From a bacterium HR20 (lineage in GTDB: Bacteria > Bacteroidota > Ignavibacteria > Kapaibacteriales > NICIL-2): a stretch of 20,951 nucleotides of DNA. The DNA lies in contig BEHW01000030.1 of assembly GCA_002898675.1 (NCBI GenBank), forward strand, positions 1-20,951, written 5' to 3'. Positions 1-7,248 of the stretch are shown one piece after another. Each line of letters begins with the position of its first letter. Position 1 is the first letter of the stretch. Below the pieces are notes generated by a model. That model did not search any database and had not been told where the DNA came from. It worked only from the letters and a program-made list of their open reading frames with translations. A program made the position numbers and the translations under genes.

Positions 1-827
1 CGCGCGATCAAACTGCGCGGGTGCTCGACGGCTGCTGCATCGAGTTCAACTCCAGGGTTGACTGGGCCTGGGTGGAGCACGTAGGCACTCGAGCGATCGA
101 GCCTCTGCAGTGTCACAGCATAGCGTCGGCGGTAGTCAGCAAGCGAGGGGACAAGGCCAGCGGCCATGCGCTCTCGCTGCAAACGGAGCACGACAGCTGC
201 ATCTGCCCAGGCAAGGGCAGCGTCAACATCCGGAAAGCGCTCGACAGCTGCGTCCTTGGGCAAATGCGGCATCAACAATGGGGGTGCACATATGCCAATC
301 TGCGCTCCGAGCATCTGGAACAACGCATAGTCTGACCGGAAGACCCGGCTGTGGAGGCAGTCTCCGATGATCGCGATGCGCTTGCCTTCGAGCGAGCCGA
401 AGACGTCCAGCAACGTTCGTGCATCGAGCAGAGCTTGCGTGGGATGCTCAGCCATACCGTCGCCAGCATTGATGAGCGCTGCCCGAGCGAGCACACGTGC
501 TGCAGCGTGTGCAGAGCCGCTTGCCGAATGCCGGAGGACAATTGCCTGCGCACCCATTGCTTCGAGCGTTCGGAGCGTATCAGCAAAGCTTTCCCCTTTT
601 TCCATGCTGCTGCCGAAGGCAGAAAATGAAACAACTCGGCATCCCAGGCGCTGCGCTGCTAACTCAAAGGAAAGTCGCGTGCGGGTGCTCGGCTCAAAGA
701 AGGCAACTGCCACTGTTGCACCGAGCTGCAAAACAGCGTCGGAATGGCGGAGTTTTTCTGCAAGACGGAGAATTGTCTGGCAGCGCTCAATACCGAGCTG
801 TGGGATTGTCAGGAGATGATGTTGCAT
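1..827 (-). CDS. pyrB: Aspartate carbamoyltransferase catalytic chain, 3' end outside window
   Basis: Catalyses carbamoyl phosphate + L-aspartate to N-carbamoyl-aspartate, the committed step of pyrimidine synthesis, in the cytoplasm. About 275 codons are visible, reading from the ATG at 825-827 off the left edge; the family is usually about 305-310 aa, so some 30 residues are missing. Seen in order: the carbamoyl-phosphate loop PSTRTR near residue 40, a SMEKGES loop with the active-site Lys, INAGDG..HPTQALLD in mid-protein, GDCLHSRVFRSD, LRLQRER and HPGPVNPGVE near the visible end. The last motif is normally PVNRGVE, so Arg is Pro here. No Shine-Dalgarno is visible. The start lies only 19 nt beyond the T-tract of the hup terminator, so its promoter either overlaps that terminator or pyrB depends on read-through. 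Family assignment is firm; the start is less certain. Confidence 0.93.
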   Translation of the reverse strand, partial: MQHHLLTIPQLGIERCQTILRLAEKLRHSDAVLQLGATVAVAFFEPSTRTRLSFELAAQRLGCRVVSFSAFGSSMEKGESFADTLRTLEAMGAQAIVLRHSASGSAHAAARVLARAALINAGDGMAEHPTQALLDARTLLDVFGSLEGKRIAIIGDCLHSRVFRSDYALFQMLGAQIGICAPPLLMPHLPKDAAVERFPDVDAALAWADAAVVLRLQRERMAAGLVPSLADYRRRYAVTLQRLDRSSAYVLHPGPVNPGVELDAAAVEHPRSLIA

Positions 828-846
828 TGCATCAACCAGTTGACGC

Positions 847-874
847 AAAAAAAAGCCGCTCCGAAGAGCGGCTT
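847..874 (-). terminator. Rho-independent terminator of hup
   Basis: On the minus strand a 9-bp stem (AAGCCGCTC / GAGCGGCTT) is closed by a TTCG tetraloop with a C-G closing pair and runs into eight consecutive T. It begins 11 nt after the hup stop codon and ends 19 nt before the pyrB start. Structure and position are textbook. Confidence 0.95.
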
Positions 875-885
875 GTTCGACGTGG

Positions 886-1185
886 CTACTTTTTTGCCTT
901 CGGCACTTTTCCGCTGTTGACGACGTCGGCCAGTGCCTTGCCGGGTTTGAAGCGAGCAACTTTCCGAGCCGGGATTTTGATGACCTCGCCCGTGCGCGGA
1001 TTCTTGCCCTTGCGCGCCGCACGCTTTGAGACCGCGAAGGTACCAAAGCCAACCAGCGACACGCTGTTCCCCTTCGCAAGCGATGTTTGAATCGCATGCA
1101 AAGTTGCATTGAGGGCACTCTCAGCTTGCGCCTTCGAAAGCCCGGCGGTCTTGGCAATAGCCTCGACCAGCTCGCCTTTGTTCAT
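886..1185 (-). CDS. hup: HU-family DNA-binding protein
   Basis: Small basic nucleoid protein, probably a homodimer that bends DNA. It has 99 aa from the ATG at 1183-1185. The start MNKGELVEAIAKTAGLSK is typical of HU, followed by the helical dimerisation part, VGFGTF near residues 47-52, then the DNA-binding arm with GKNPRTGEVIKIPA and the proline that intercalates, and a lysine-rich tail KVPKAKK. The open frame extends 41 codons further upstream, but that part is not HU-like and the family start is clear. GGGGA lies about 7 nt before the ATG. A Bacteroidota-type promoter lies just upstream and a strong terminator follows, so it is probably a single-gene unit between greA and pyrB. HU and IHF share this fold; the sequence favours HU. 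Confidence 0.96.
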   Translation of the reverse strand: MNKGELVEAIAKTAGLSKAQAESALNATLHAIQTSLAKGNSVSLVGFGTFAVSKRAARKGKNPRTGEVIKIPARKVARFKPGKALADVVNSGKVPKAKK

Positions 1186-1229
1186 GGAAATCCCCAACAG
1201 ATGGTGAAACATACTGGAAAATTGCAGCG

Positions 1230-1262
1230 CAAACATACAGCGCCACCAGGCTACTTTGCAAG
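1230..1262 (-). promoter_or_regulatory. Predicted hup promoter, Bacteroidota type
   Basis: Minus strand: -7 box TATGTTTG at 1230-1237, a match to TAnnTTTG, with CTTG 21 nt upstream at 1259-1262 as a possible -33 element. Transcription would start about 40 nt before the hup ATG. The -7 box is followed by CGCTG, resembling the CACTC after the nuoF and rpsT boxes. Confidence 0.6.
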
Positions 1263-1304
1263 CACTTTTTGCGCTGAAAGCTTGGCGGGATGCGGTTTCC
1301 AGCC

Positions 1305-1787
1305 TCACTGCGGTTTCTCGATTGCCAAAATCCGATAGCGCACCGTCCCACTCGGTGTTGTCGTCTCGACGGACTCACCGACTGTTTTCCCAAGCAGTGC
1401 TTTGCCCAAGGGAGAGGTAACCGAAAGCCTATTGCGCTCGATGTCGGCTTCGGCTGCGCTCACGAGCGTAAAGCGCATCTCGGTGTTTGTCCGTTCATTG
1501 AGAAGCACGACGGTGCTGAGGATGTACACTCGCTCATCGTCGGGCAAGTCCGTCGGTTCAATCACTTTTGCCGATGCGAGCATTCGTTCGAGCTTGGCGA
1601 TGCGAAGCTCCAGCAACTCTTGTTCGTGCAGTGCAGCATCGTAGTCAGCATTTTCCGATAGGTCGCCGTGCGAGCGTGCTTCGGCGATCTTGCTGGCAAT
1701 GGCAGCTCGCCCGTGCGTCTTGAGCTGGTGGAGCTCCTCCTGGAGCTCGCGCATTCGCTGACGCGTCAGATAGATTGTCTCAGCCAT
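1305..1787 (-). CDS. greA: Transcription elongation factor GreA
   Basis: Binds the RNA polymerase secondary channel and stimulates cleavage of backtracked RNA. It has 160 aa, the usual length. The N-terminal coiled coil spans roughly residues 8-75, with the tip motif GDLSENADY at 41-49 holding the two acidic residues (D42, E45) that act on the polymerase Mg2+. The C-terminal FKBP-like globular domain includes SPLGKALLGK and ends in VRYRILAIEKPQ. The start ATG at 1785-1787 has GGAG about 12 nt before it. It follows the probable ribBA terminator; TCAGTTTG at 1819-1826, one mismatch from a TAnnTTTG box, could be its own promoter. No terminator is visible between greA and hup. Confidence 0.96.
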   Translation of the reverse strand: MAETIYLTRQRMRELQEELHQLKTHGRAAIASKIAEARSHGDLSENADYDAALHEQELLELRIAKLERMLASAKVIEPTDLPDDERVYILSTVVLLNERTNTEMRFTLVSAAEADIERNRLSVTSPLGKALLGKTVGESVETTTPSGTVRYRILAIEKPQ

Positions 1788-1825
1788 CGTTTCATTTCTC
1801 CGAGGAATTCAACACTGTCAAACTG

Positions 1826-1858
1826 AAAAAAGAACGCCGCCACAGAGGAGCTGCGGCG
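1826..1858 (-). terminator. Probable Rho-independent terminator of ribBA
   Basis: Minus strand, 28 nt after the ribBA stop: stem GCCGCC-type, six GC pairs (1853-1858 with 1835-1840), a 12-nt loop, then TTCTTTTTT. The stem is short and the loop large, so this is less certain than the hup terminator, but the stem, T-tract and position agree. Confidence 0.7.
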
Positions 1859-1886
1859 GTGTATTGCTTTGAACATCGCCAGGGTA

Positions 1887-3092
1887 CTAAATGCCGTCCA
1901 GCAAGTGCCCCAGCTTGTTTTTTTTCGTCTCCAGGTAACGCCGGTTCATGTCGTTCGGCGCGATGACGATCGGGACACGTTCGACGATTTCCAGACCGAA
2001 GCTGGCAAGTCCGACGCGCTTTTTCGGGTTGTTCGTCAGCAGCCGCATCTTCCGCACGCCAAGGTCATAGAGAATCTGCGCGCCGATGCCGTACTCTCGC
2101 GCATCTGGTTTGAAGCCGAGGTGGATGTTCGCATCCACTGTATCAAGCCCACGTTCCTGCTGAAGCCGATATGCCTGGATCTTCGCCACCAGCCCGATGC
2201 CGCGCCCTTCCTGCCGCATGTAGAGCAGCACGCCAGTGCCTTCCTGCTCAATCGCACGGAGCGCTGCATGCAGCTGCTCGCCACAATCGCAGTGGAGCGA
2301 ACCAAAAACATCGCCCGTCATGCACTCGCTGTGAACTCGCACCAAGACCGGTTTCGCTGGATCAATCGTTCCTTTGACCAAAGCGATATGCTCTTTCCCG
2401 TCGTGTTTGTTGACGTACACCTTGAAGATGAACTCACCATACTCGGTTGCAAGTCGTGTTTCTGCGCGGAGCTCAACGAGCCGCTCACGTTCCAGGCGGT
2501 AGGCGATCAAATCTTTGATCGTCACGATTGCCATTCCGTGGCGTCGTGCAAATTCGAGGAGTTGCTCGCCTCGGAGCATCTCGCCATCATCGCCGACAAT
2601 CTCGCAAATGACGCCGACAGGTTCAAGTCCTGCAATGGTGCACAAGTCCACGATTGCCTCTGTATGGCCGGCTCGGCGGAGCACACCTTCATCGCGAGCA
2701 ATGAGGGGGAACACATGCCCAGGACGCGCAAAGTCGTTCGGCTTGGCGTTCGGATCTGCAAGTGCGCGAATGGTCGCGCTTCTGTCTGCAGCGGAAATCC
2801 CGGTCGTCGTCCCGTGGATGTAGTCCACCGACACGGTGAAGCCTGTCCCGTGCAGCGCTGTGTTCGCTGCAACCATCGGCTCCAACCCTAAGGCATCGGC
2901 GCGCTGCTTGCGCATCGGAACGCAGATGAGTCCGCGCGCATAGTTCGCCATAAAGCGGACATGCTCAGGAGTGCAGAACTGCGCCGCGCATGCTACGTCG
3001 CCTTCGTTCTCACGATCTTCGTCATCGGCGATGACAATCATCCGACCGCGCCGGAGCTCCTCGGCGGCATGTTCGATCGTATCAAACTGCAT
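1887..3092 (-). CDS. ribBA: Bifunctional DHBP synthase / GTP cyclohydrolase II
   Basis: Supplies both branches of riboflavin synthesis: the N-terminal RibB half makes 3,4-dihydroxy-2-butanone 4-phosphate from ribulose 5-phosphate, and the C-terminal RibA half opens GTP. It has 401 aa, normal for the fusion. RibB motifs: DDEDRENEGD near residues 24-33 (Mg2+-binding acids) and RRAGHTEAIVDL. RibA motifs: SECMTGDVFGSLHCDCGEQL with the three zinc cysteines, MRQEGRGIGL, DTVDAN and LTNNP. The ATG at 3090-3092 is chosen because GAGGT lies 4 nt upstream and MQFDTIEHA is the family start; a TTG six codons upstream is open but unlikely. It follows yajC by 14 bp and is the last gene of the mgtE-led run, with a probable terminator behind it. 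Confidence 0.96.
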   Translation of the reverse strand: MQFDTIEHAAEELRRGRMIVIADDEDRENEGDVACAAQFCTPEHVRFMANYARGLICVPMRKQRADALGLEPMVAANTALHGTGFTVSVDYIHGTTTGISAADRSATIRALADPNAKPNDFARPGHVFPLIARDEGVLRRAGHTEAIVDLCTIAGLEPVGVICEIVGDDGEMLRGEQLLEFARRHGMAIVTIKDLIAYRLERERLVELRAETRLATEYGEFIFKVYVNKHDGKEHIALVKGTIDPAKPVLVRVHSECMTGDVFGSLHCDCGEQLHAALRAIEQEGTGVLLYMRQEGRGIGLVAKIQAYRLQQERGLDTVDANIHLGFKPDAREYGIGAQILYDLGVRKMRLLTNNPKKRVGLASFGLEIVERVPIVIAPNDMNRRYLETKKNKLGHLLDGI

Positions 3093-3106
3093 CGCACCTC
3101 GGCAGG

Positions 3107-3457
3107 TCAATCGTTCGACTGCTTTTTCTCAACCGTTGCGATTGCAACTTTCTCGAAGCGCATGCGAACGTTATCGGCAACTTGAAGGACAACCGTTTTG
3201 TCATCAATCTCGGCGACGGTGCCGTGGATACCAGCACTGGTGATGACACGGTCGCCGCGCTTGAGTTGGTCGAGCATTTGCTTCATTTCGCGCTGGCGTT
3301 TTTGCTGGGGGCGAATGATGAAAAAGTAGAACACCGCGATGATCAGACCGAACATCACCACAGTGGAAATCAGCTGCCCCGTCGGATCAGGGGCGCCAGG
3401 TTGCTGCGCCCACAGTGGCCCACCCAACAATGCAAACAAGAGAACAAGTTTGCGCAT
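3107..3457 (-). CDS. yajC: Preprotein translocase subunit YajC
   Basis: Small accessory membrane protein of the SecDF-YajC complex, 116 aa. The N-terminus (MRKLVLLFALLGGPLWAQQ) looks like a cleavable signal peptide. A transmembrane helix follows at about residues 29-48, then the family signature FIIRPQQKRQ and a cytoplasmic domain containing LKRGDRVITSAGIHGTVAEI. AAGGAAG lies about 8 nt before the ATG. It is 32 bp after tgt; tgt-yajC is the classical order, but the usual next genes secD and secF are absent and ribBA takes their place. YajC usually starts directly with its anchor helix, so the extra N-terminal hydrophobic stretch is notable. Confidence 0.93.
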   Translation of the reverse strand: MRKLVLLFALLGGPLWAQQPGAPDPTGQLISTVVMFGLIIAVFYFFIIRPQQKRQREMKQMLDQLKRGDRVITSAGIHGTVAEIDDKTVVLQVADNVRMRFEKVAIATVEKKQSND

Positions 3458-3489
3458 CGTGTCGCTTCCTTCAGAGGTAGTGGAACAAA

Positions 3490-4656
3490 TTAGGTCGAGC
3501 GCTCACCCTCGAGTGTCGTCTCTGGGTAGAATTGCTCGAGAAAGCTCTTCGCCCATTGACGGAAGCTGCCAGCGAGTATTTTCTCGCGTGCCGTCCGAAC
3601 AAGCCAGCGGTAGAAGGCAAGGTTCTGCATTGTGGCTATGGTCAAGCCGAGAATTTCCCCGCTGACAAAAAGATGCCGCACATACCCGAGTGAGAAAGGC
3701 TCGACACCGAGCGCTTCCCACGCTGGATCGAGCGGCTCATCGCTGAACTTAAAACGTTGATTGCGGATGTTGATCCGGCCGCGCGTTGTAAAGAGTGTGC
3801 CATTGCGTGCATTTCGGGTCGGCATGACACAGTCGAACATATCGACGCCAAGCTCAATGGCACGGAGAATATTCTGCGGCGTTCCCACACCCATCAAATA
3901 GCGCGCCTTATCGGCTGGGAGCAGATCGGTCGCATGATCTACCACTTCGTACATCACCGATACCGGCTCTCCAACTGCTAACCCACCAATTGCATAACCG
4001 TCGAAGGGTAGCGCACACAGCTCTTCGATGCAGCGTTGCCGCAGATCGAGGTAAATGCTCCCCTGGATGATGCTAAAGAGCTGCTGACGGTAGCCATAGA
4101 GGAACTCCTGCTCGCGGTGTGATTCCAGGCATTGGCGTTCCCAGCAGATGCTTCGCTGCATTGCTGCTGTTGCCTGCTGGTATGTCGCAGGGTAACCGAT
4201 GCACTCATCGAACGCCATCATGATGTCCGCACCGATCGCACGTTGGTGCGCAATGACAGATTCCGGCGTAAACAAATGCCGCGAACCATCTATATGCGAA
4301 CGAAACTCGACACCGTCGTCACGGATACGGCGGATACTGCCGAGCGAGTACACCTGGAAGCCTCCACTATCGGTCAATAGTGCGCCGTGCCAACGCATGA
4401 AACGGTGCAGCCCACCAGCGGCACGGAGCACATCGGTTCCCGGCCGGAGGTAAAGGTGGTACGTGTTTGCCAGCAGCATACGATAGGAAAGCTCCCTTGC
4501 AATGCGATGGTCAAGTGCCTTGATTGCACCTTGCGTAGCAACGGGCATAAAAACAGGCGTCTCGACCACTCCATGCTCTGTTCGTAGCAACCCTGCCCGT
4601 GCCTTTGAGGCAGGATCGGTCGCAACAAGTTCGAACCACTCACTTCGGGCAAGCAT
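3490..4656 (-). CDS. tgt: tRNA-guanine transglycosylase without canonical zinc ligands
   Basis: Exchanges guanine-34 of GUN-anticodon tRNAs for a queuosine precursor. It has 388 aa, normal length. Seen: RAGLLRTEHGVVETPVFMPV, LANTYHLYLRPG, DSGGFQVYSL with the catalytic acid D96, SIIQGS, YAIGGLAVGEP, GVGTPQNIL and MFDCVMPTRNARNG with the nucleophile D275, so catalysis should be intact. The C-terminal zinc site is not: where classical enzymes have CxCxxC (just after LDP, about residue 309), this protein reads AWEALGVEPFSLGYVRHL, and the fourth ligand, His of the IHNL motif, is Gln344 (ATMQNL). From memory, related Bacteroidota/Chlorobi enzymes also lack the cysteines. The start overlaps the vanZ-like gene by 17 bp; GGAAAGA precedes it. 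Confidence 0.95.
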   Translation of the reverse strand: MLARSEWFELVATDPASKARAGLLRTEHGVVETPVFMPVATQGAIKALDHRIARELSYRMLLANTYHLYLRPGTDVLRAAGGLHRFMRWHGALLTDSGGFQVYSLGSIRRIRDDGVEFRSHIDGSRHLFTPESVIAHQRAIGADIMMAFDECIGYPATYQQATAAMQRSICWERQCLESHREQEFLYGYRQQLFSIIQGSIYLDLRQRCIEELCALPFDGYAIGGLAVGEPVSVMYEVVDHATDLLPADKARYLMGVGTPQNILRAIELGVDMFDCVMPTRNARNGTLFTTRGRINIRNQRFKFSDEPLDPAWEALGVEPFSLGYVRHLFVSGEILGLTIATMQNLAFYRWLVRTAREKILAGSFRQWAKSFLEQFYPETTLEGERST

Positions 4657-5008
4657 GCTCTTTCCGGATGATTGTCAAACCAACTGCACATGCGATGCCT
4701 ACTGCATCCGCTACCCAGTCGAGCAGATCGGCTGTGCGCCCTGGTACGAAAGCTTGGTGCAGTTCGTCGCTCGCTGCAAAGAGAAACCCGATCGAAAGTG
4801 CAAGGACCACCTGCTGACGCGACGCCAGTGGGAAGGTCCGCAGCGCAAGCAGAACCGTCCACCCATAAACAGCATAGGCGAGCACATGGTAGAGCTTATC
4901 AGCAAAGGAAAATGGCTGCGGCACCGTCACGGACTGGTTCGACACCCAAACGATGCCGGCACTCATCAGCAGAACTGGCAGCCGCGCAATCCAGACTCGC
5001 ATTCTCAC
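4640..5008 (-). CDS. VanZ-like membrane protein
   Basis: 122 aa membrane protein with about four hydrophobic segments: residues 5-22, 42-58, 68-82 and 98-114. VanZ-family features are visible: DKLYHVLAY near residue 37, SDELHQAFVPGRTADLLDWVADAVG near residues 80-105. The cellular role is not known for most members; the founding VanZ gives low-level teicoplanin resistance, but that should not be assumed here. The proposed start is the GTG at 5006-5008, whose GTGA overlaps the nnrDE stop and suggests translational coupling; an ATG two codons later is an alternative. The 3' end overlaps tgt by 17 bp. Confidence 0.85.
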   Translation of the reverse strand: MRMRVWIARLPVLLMSAGIVWVSNQSVTVPQPFSFADKLYHVLAYAVYGWTVLLALRTFPLASRQQVVLALSIGFLFAASDELHQAFVPGRTADLLDWVADAVGIACAVGLTIIRKEHACPK

Positions 5009-6513
5009 CGTGTGCTGAGCATTCGACTAATCTCGCTGAGAGCTTCGATCACCAGTGACGCACGCGTAGCAAGCTCGCCATAGCGTGCAGCTGCAATGCG
5101 TCCGGCTTCCGCATGCAGTGCAACACCAAGCCAAGCTGCCTCGAATTGCTCGTACCCTTGTGCCCATAGCGCAGCAATCATGCCGCTGAGCACATCGCCC
5201 GTCCCTCCACTGGCAAGCGCGGGGTTATTTGCATTGAGCCAATATGTCCGCTCTGCATCGCAGATTTGAATCGGGAAATCTTTGAGAACAACAGTTGCAC
5301 CTGTTCCTTCCGCCAGTGAACGTGCGTAGGTATGTGCCGTGCGTGCAATCTCGGTGCTGCGAAGCCCGAGTACTCGCGCCAGCTCGCCTCGATGTGGTGT
5401 GAGTGTTACTCGGTCGAGTATGCTTTTCCTTGTGACCGCACGAAGCCCATCGGCATCGAGCACAATCGGCACCTTCCCACCGTAGAGAGCAAGCAACTGC
5501 TGAACGAGCGCGATTGTCTCTTCTGCAGCACCAAGCCCTGGACCAATGACTACTACACTTGCGCGCTCGATACGCTCGGCAAGCACAGGGAGTGCCTCAC
5601 GACCGAGCCATCGGCCTTCGTAGCGATACGGCATGACTTCCGGAAAGAGCGCTGGATGCAGCACAGGCGAAACCAGCTCGACCAGTCCAGCACCTGCTGC
5701 AACTGCAGCGTTCGCGCAGAGCGCAGCCGCACCAGGCATCGCATCCGAACCTGCAACGACGAGCACACGGCCGTAGTCGAACTTCGTCGTGCGCGGTTGC
5801 CGCAAGCGATATGCACCAGTGGCATCCTGCGGTTCAACCAGCCAGATTGTTGCTTTCTCGTGGAGGATTCGTGCAGGAATGCCAATCGGCGCAACCTCGA
5901 TCGTGCCGCACACCTGGGGTCCGTCACCGATGAGCAATCCTGTTTTGAGTGCCCCCATCGTAACTGTACAGTCAGCATGGAAGCATGGATCAAATGTAAC
6001 GCCACTGTCTGCATCGAGACCTGTTGGTACATCGAGCGCGATACGCTCTGCAGGCTGCGAATTTGCCCAAGCAATCAGGGAATCCACCGGTGAGCGCAGT
6101 GCACCACGTGCGCCCACACCAAGCACTGCATCCACGATCACGGTAGGATGCGCAGGCAACTCTCTGGCTGACTCAGGACCACGCCACTGGAGGATCGGAA
6201 TACCGAGCTGGCTGCATGCACGGTAGTTGACAAGCGTCTCTTCGCTCATGCGATCTATGTTCCCACAGAGGGCGACCGTCACCGATGCATCCTCGTGGAG
6301 ATGACGCGCCAGCGCCAGTCCATCTCCACCGTTATTTCCACTGCCGCAGAGGATGAGCACCGAGCGATCTCGACTCAACTTGCATCGCCGACGGAGAATT
6401 TCTGCAGCTGACCGAGCGGCATTCTCCATAAGCACAACAGCAGGAATGCCGCACTGGTCAATGGCAGTGCGATCGGCATCGCGCATCTGTGCTGGCGAGA
6501 GAACAGGCTTCAT
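5005..6513 (-). CDS. nnrDE: Bifunctional NAD(P)H-hydrate epimerase / ADP-dependent dehydratase
   Basis: Repairs hydrated NADH and NADPH: the N-terminal NnrE (YjeF_N) half interconverts R and S epimers, and the C-terminal NnrD half, a ribokinase-like fold, dehydrates the S form using ADP. It has 502 aa, normal for the fusion. NnrE: GSGNNGGDGLALARHL at 57-72, VDAVLGVGARG at 127-137, LDVPTGLDAD at 160-169. NnrD: GRVLVVAGS at 248-256, VIGPGLG at 322-328, LTPHRGELARVL at 371-382 and ASGGTGDVLSGM at 434-445 with D440 as the likely catalytic base. The open frame extends 53 codons upstream, but MKPVLSPAQMRDADR is the family start and lies 7 bp after the upstream reductase gene. Its neighbour is itself an NAD(P)-binding flavoprotein, so a redox link is plausible (inference). 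Confidence 0.95.
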   Translation of the reverse strand: MKPVLSPAQMRDADRTAIDQCGIPAVVLMENAARSAAEILRRRCKLSRDRSVLILCGSGNNGGDGLALARHLHEDASVTVALCGNIDRMSEETLVNYRACSQLGIPILQWRGPESARELPAHPTVIVDAVLGVGARGALRSPVDSLIAWANSQPAERIALDVPTGLDADSGVTFDPCFHADCTVTMGALKTGLLIGDGPQVCGTIEVAPIGIPARILHEKATIWLVEPQDATGAYRLRQPRTTKFDYGRVLVVAGSDAMPGAAALCANAAVAAGAGLVELVSPVLHPALFPEVMPYRYEGRWLGREALPVLAERIERASVVVIGPGLGAAEETIALVQQLLALYGGKVPIVLDADGLRAVTRKSILDRVTLTPHRGELARVLGLRSTEIARTAHTYARSLAEGTGATVVLKDFPIQICDAERTYWLNANNPALASGGTGDVLSGMIAALWAQGYEQFEAAWLGVALHAEAGRIAAARYGELATRASLVIEALSEISRMLSTR

Positions 6514-6520
6514 CGTTACT

Positions 6521-7219
6521 TCAAAGGTGGAATTGCTCCGTGAGAATCCGCGCAGGAGGCACACCAACAGCTCTGAGCAACTGCCGCATATCATCGAGCA
6601 TCGGTTTCCCACCGCAAAGGTACACCGCTGTTTTCTCACCGAGCCGGAGCGCGCCGACATGGTCAGTGACACGGCCCCGAAGGCCGCTCCACTCCTGGTC
6701 AGGTTGTGTTAGTGTGACCATCACGCTGACGTTTGCGCGGTAGGACTGAAGCCGCTCGAGCCAATCATGCCAGAAGAGGTTCTGCCGATACCGTAATCCC
6801 CAAAGAAGCTGGATGCTGTGCTCGGTATTGCGCACGAGCCACTCCGCAATCGGTCGGAGTGATGCAATTCCCGAACCTGTGCCGACAAGGACGTGATGTT
6901 CAGCGTTCTCTGTCTGTGGCACAAGCCGCCCGAAGGGATAGACGATCTCGACGGAGCTCCCCAGCGGTGTTTCATCAAGATAGCGTGATGCAAGACCACC
7001 TGGCAGTCGCTCAACCAAGAGTTGAATACGCGGCAAGTCCTCGGGAAGGTTGACGATACTAAAGCTGCGACGCTGACCATCGAGCACAAGGTTGAGATAT
7101 TGCCCAGGCAAGTATGGTGCTGCCTGGGATACCTCTAACAGAAGCTCGAAGTACTTGCCTCCTTCGTCGGCAATGCGCCGCGAGATGATACGCGCGATCG
7201 TGTGGATTGGTTTTTGCAT
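6521..7219 (-). CDS. Ferredoxin-NADP reductase-like FAD/NAD(P) oxidoreductase
   Basis: 232 aa two-domain flavoprotein. FAD domain, about 1-105: PGQYLNLVL at 39-47 and RSFSIVN at 51-57 (the RxxS flavin motif). NAD(P) domain: LVGTGSGIASLRPI at 111-124, and YLCGGKPMLDDM at 200-211, the usual CGxxxM element. It has no iron-sulfur domain, so it is a bare reductase module; partner (ferredoxin, flavodoxin or an oxygenase) and cofactor preference cannot be read from the sequence. The ATG at 7217-7219 with GGGAA upstream is preferred; a TTG eight codons upstream is also open. It sits 29 bp after dedA and 7 bp before nnrDE, in the mgtE-led run. Confidence 0.85.
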   Translation of the reverse strand: MQKPIHTIARIISRRIADEGGKYFELLLEVSQAAPYLPGQYLNLVLDGQRRSFSIVNLPEDLPRIQLLVERLPGGLASRYLDETPLGSSVEIVYPFGRLVPQTENAEHHVLVGTGSGIASLRPIAEWLVRNTEHSIQLLWGLRYRQNLFWHDWLERLQSYRANVSVMVTLTQPDQEWSGLRGRVTDHVGALRLGEKTAVYLCGGKPMLDDMRQLLRAVGVPPARILTEQFHL

Positions 7220-7248
7220 CAAGATTCCCAAACGATGGAACAAGCCTA

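Noticed and set aside
1869..2891. 340-aa plus-strand open frame opposite ribBA
   Set aside because: It is antisense to a full, well-conserved ribBA, resembles no family, and follows from the codon bias of the opposite strand.
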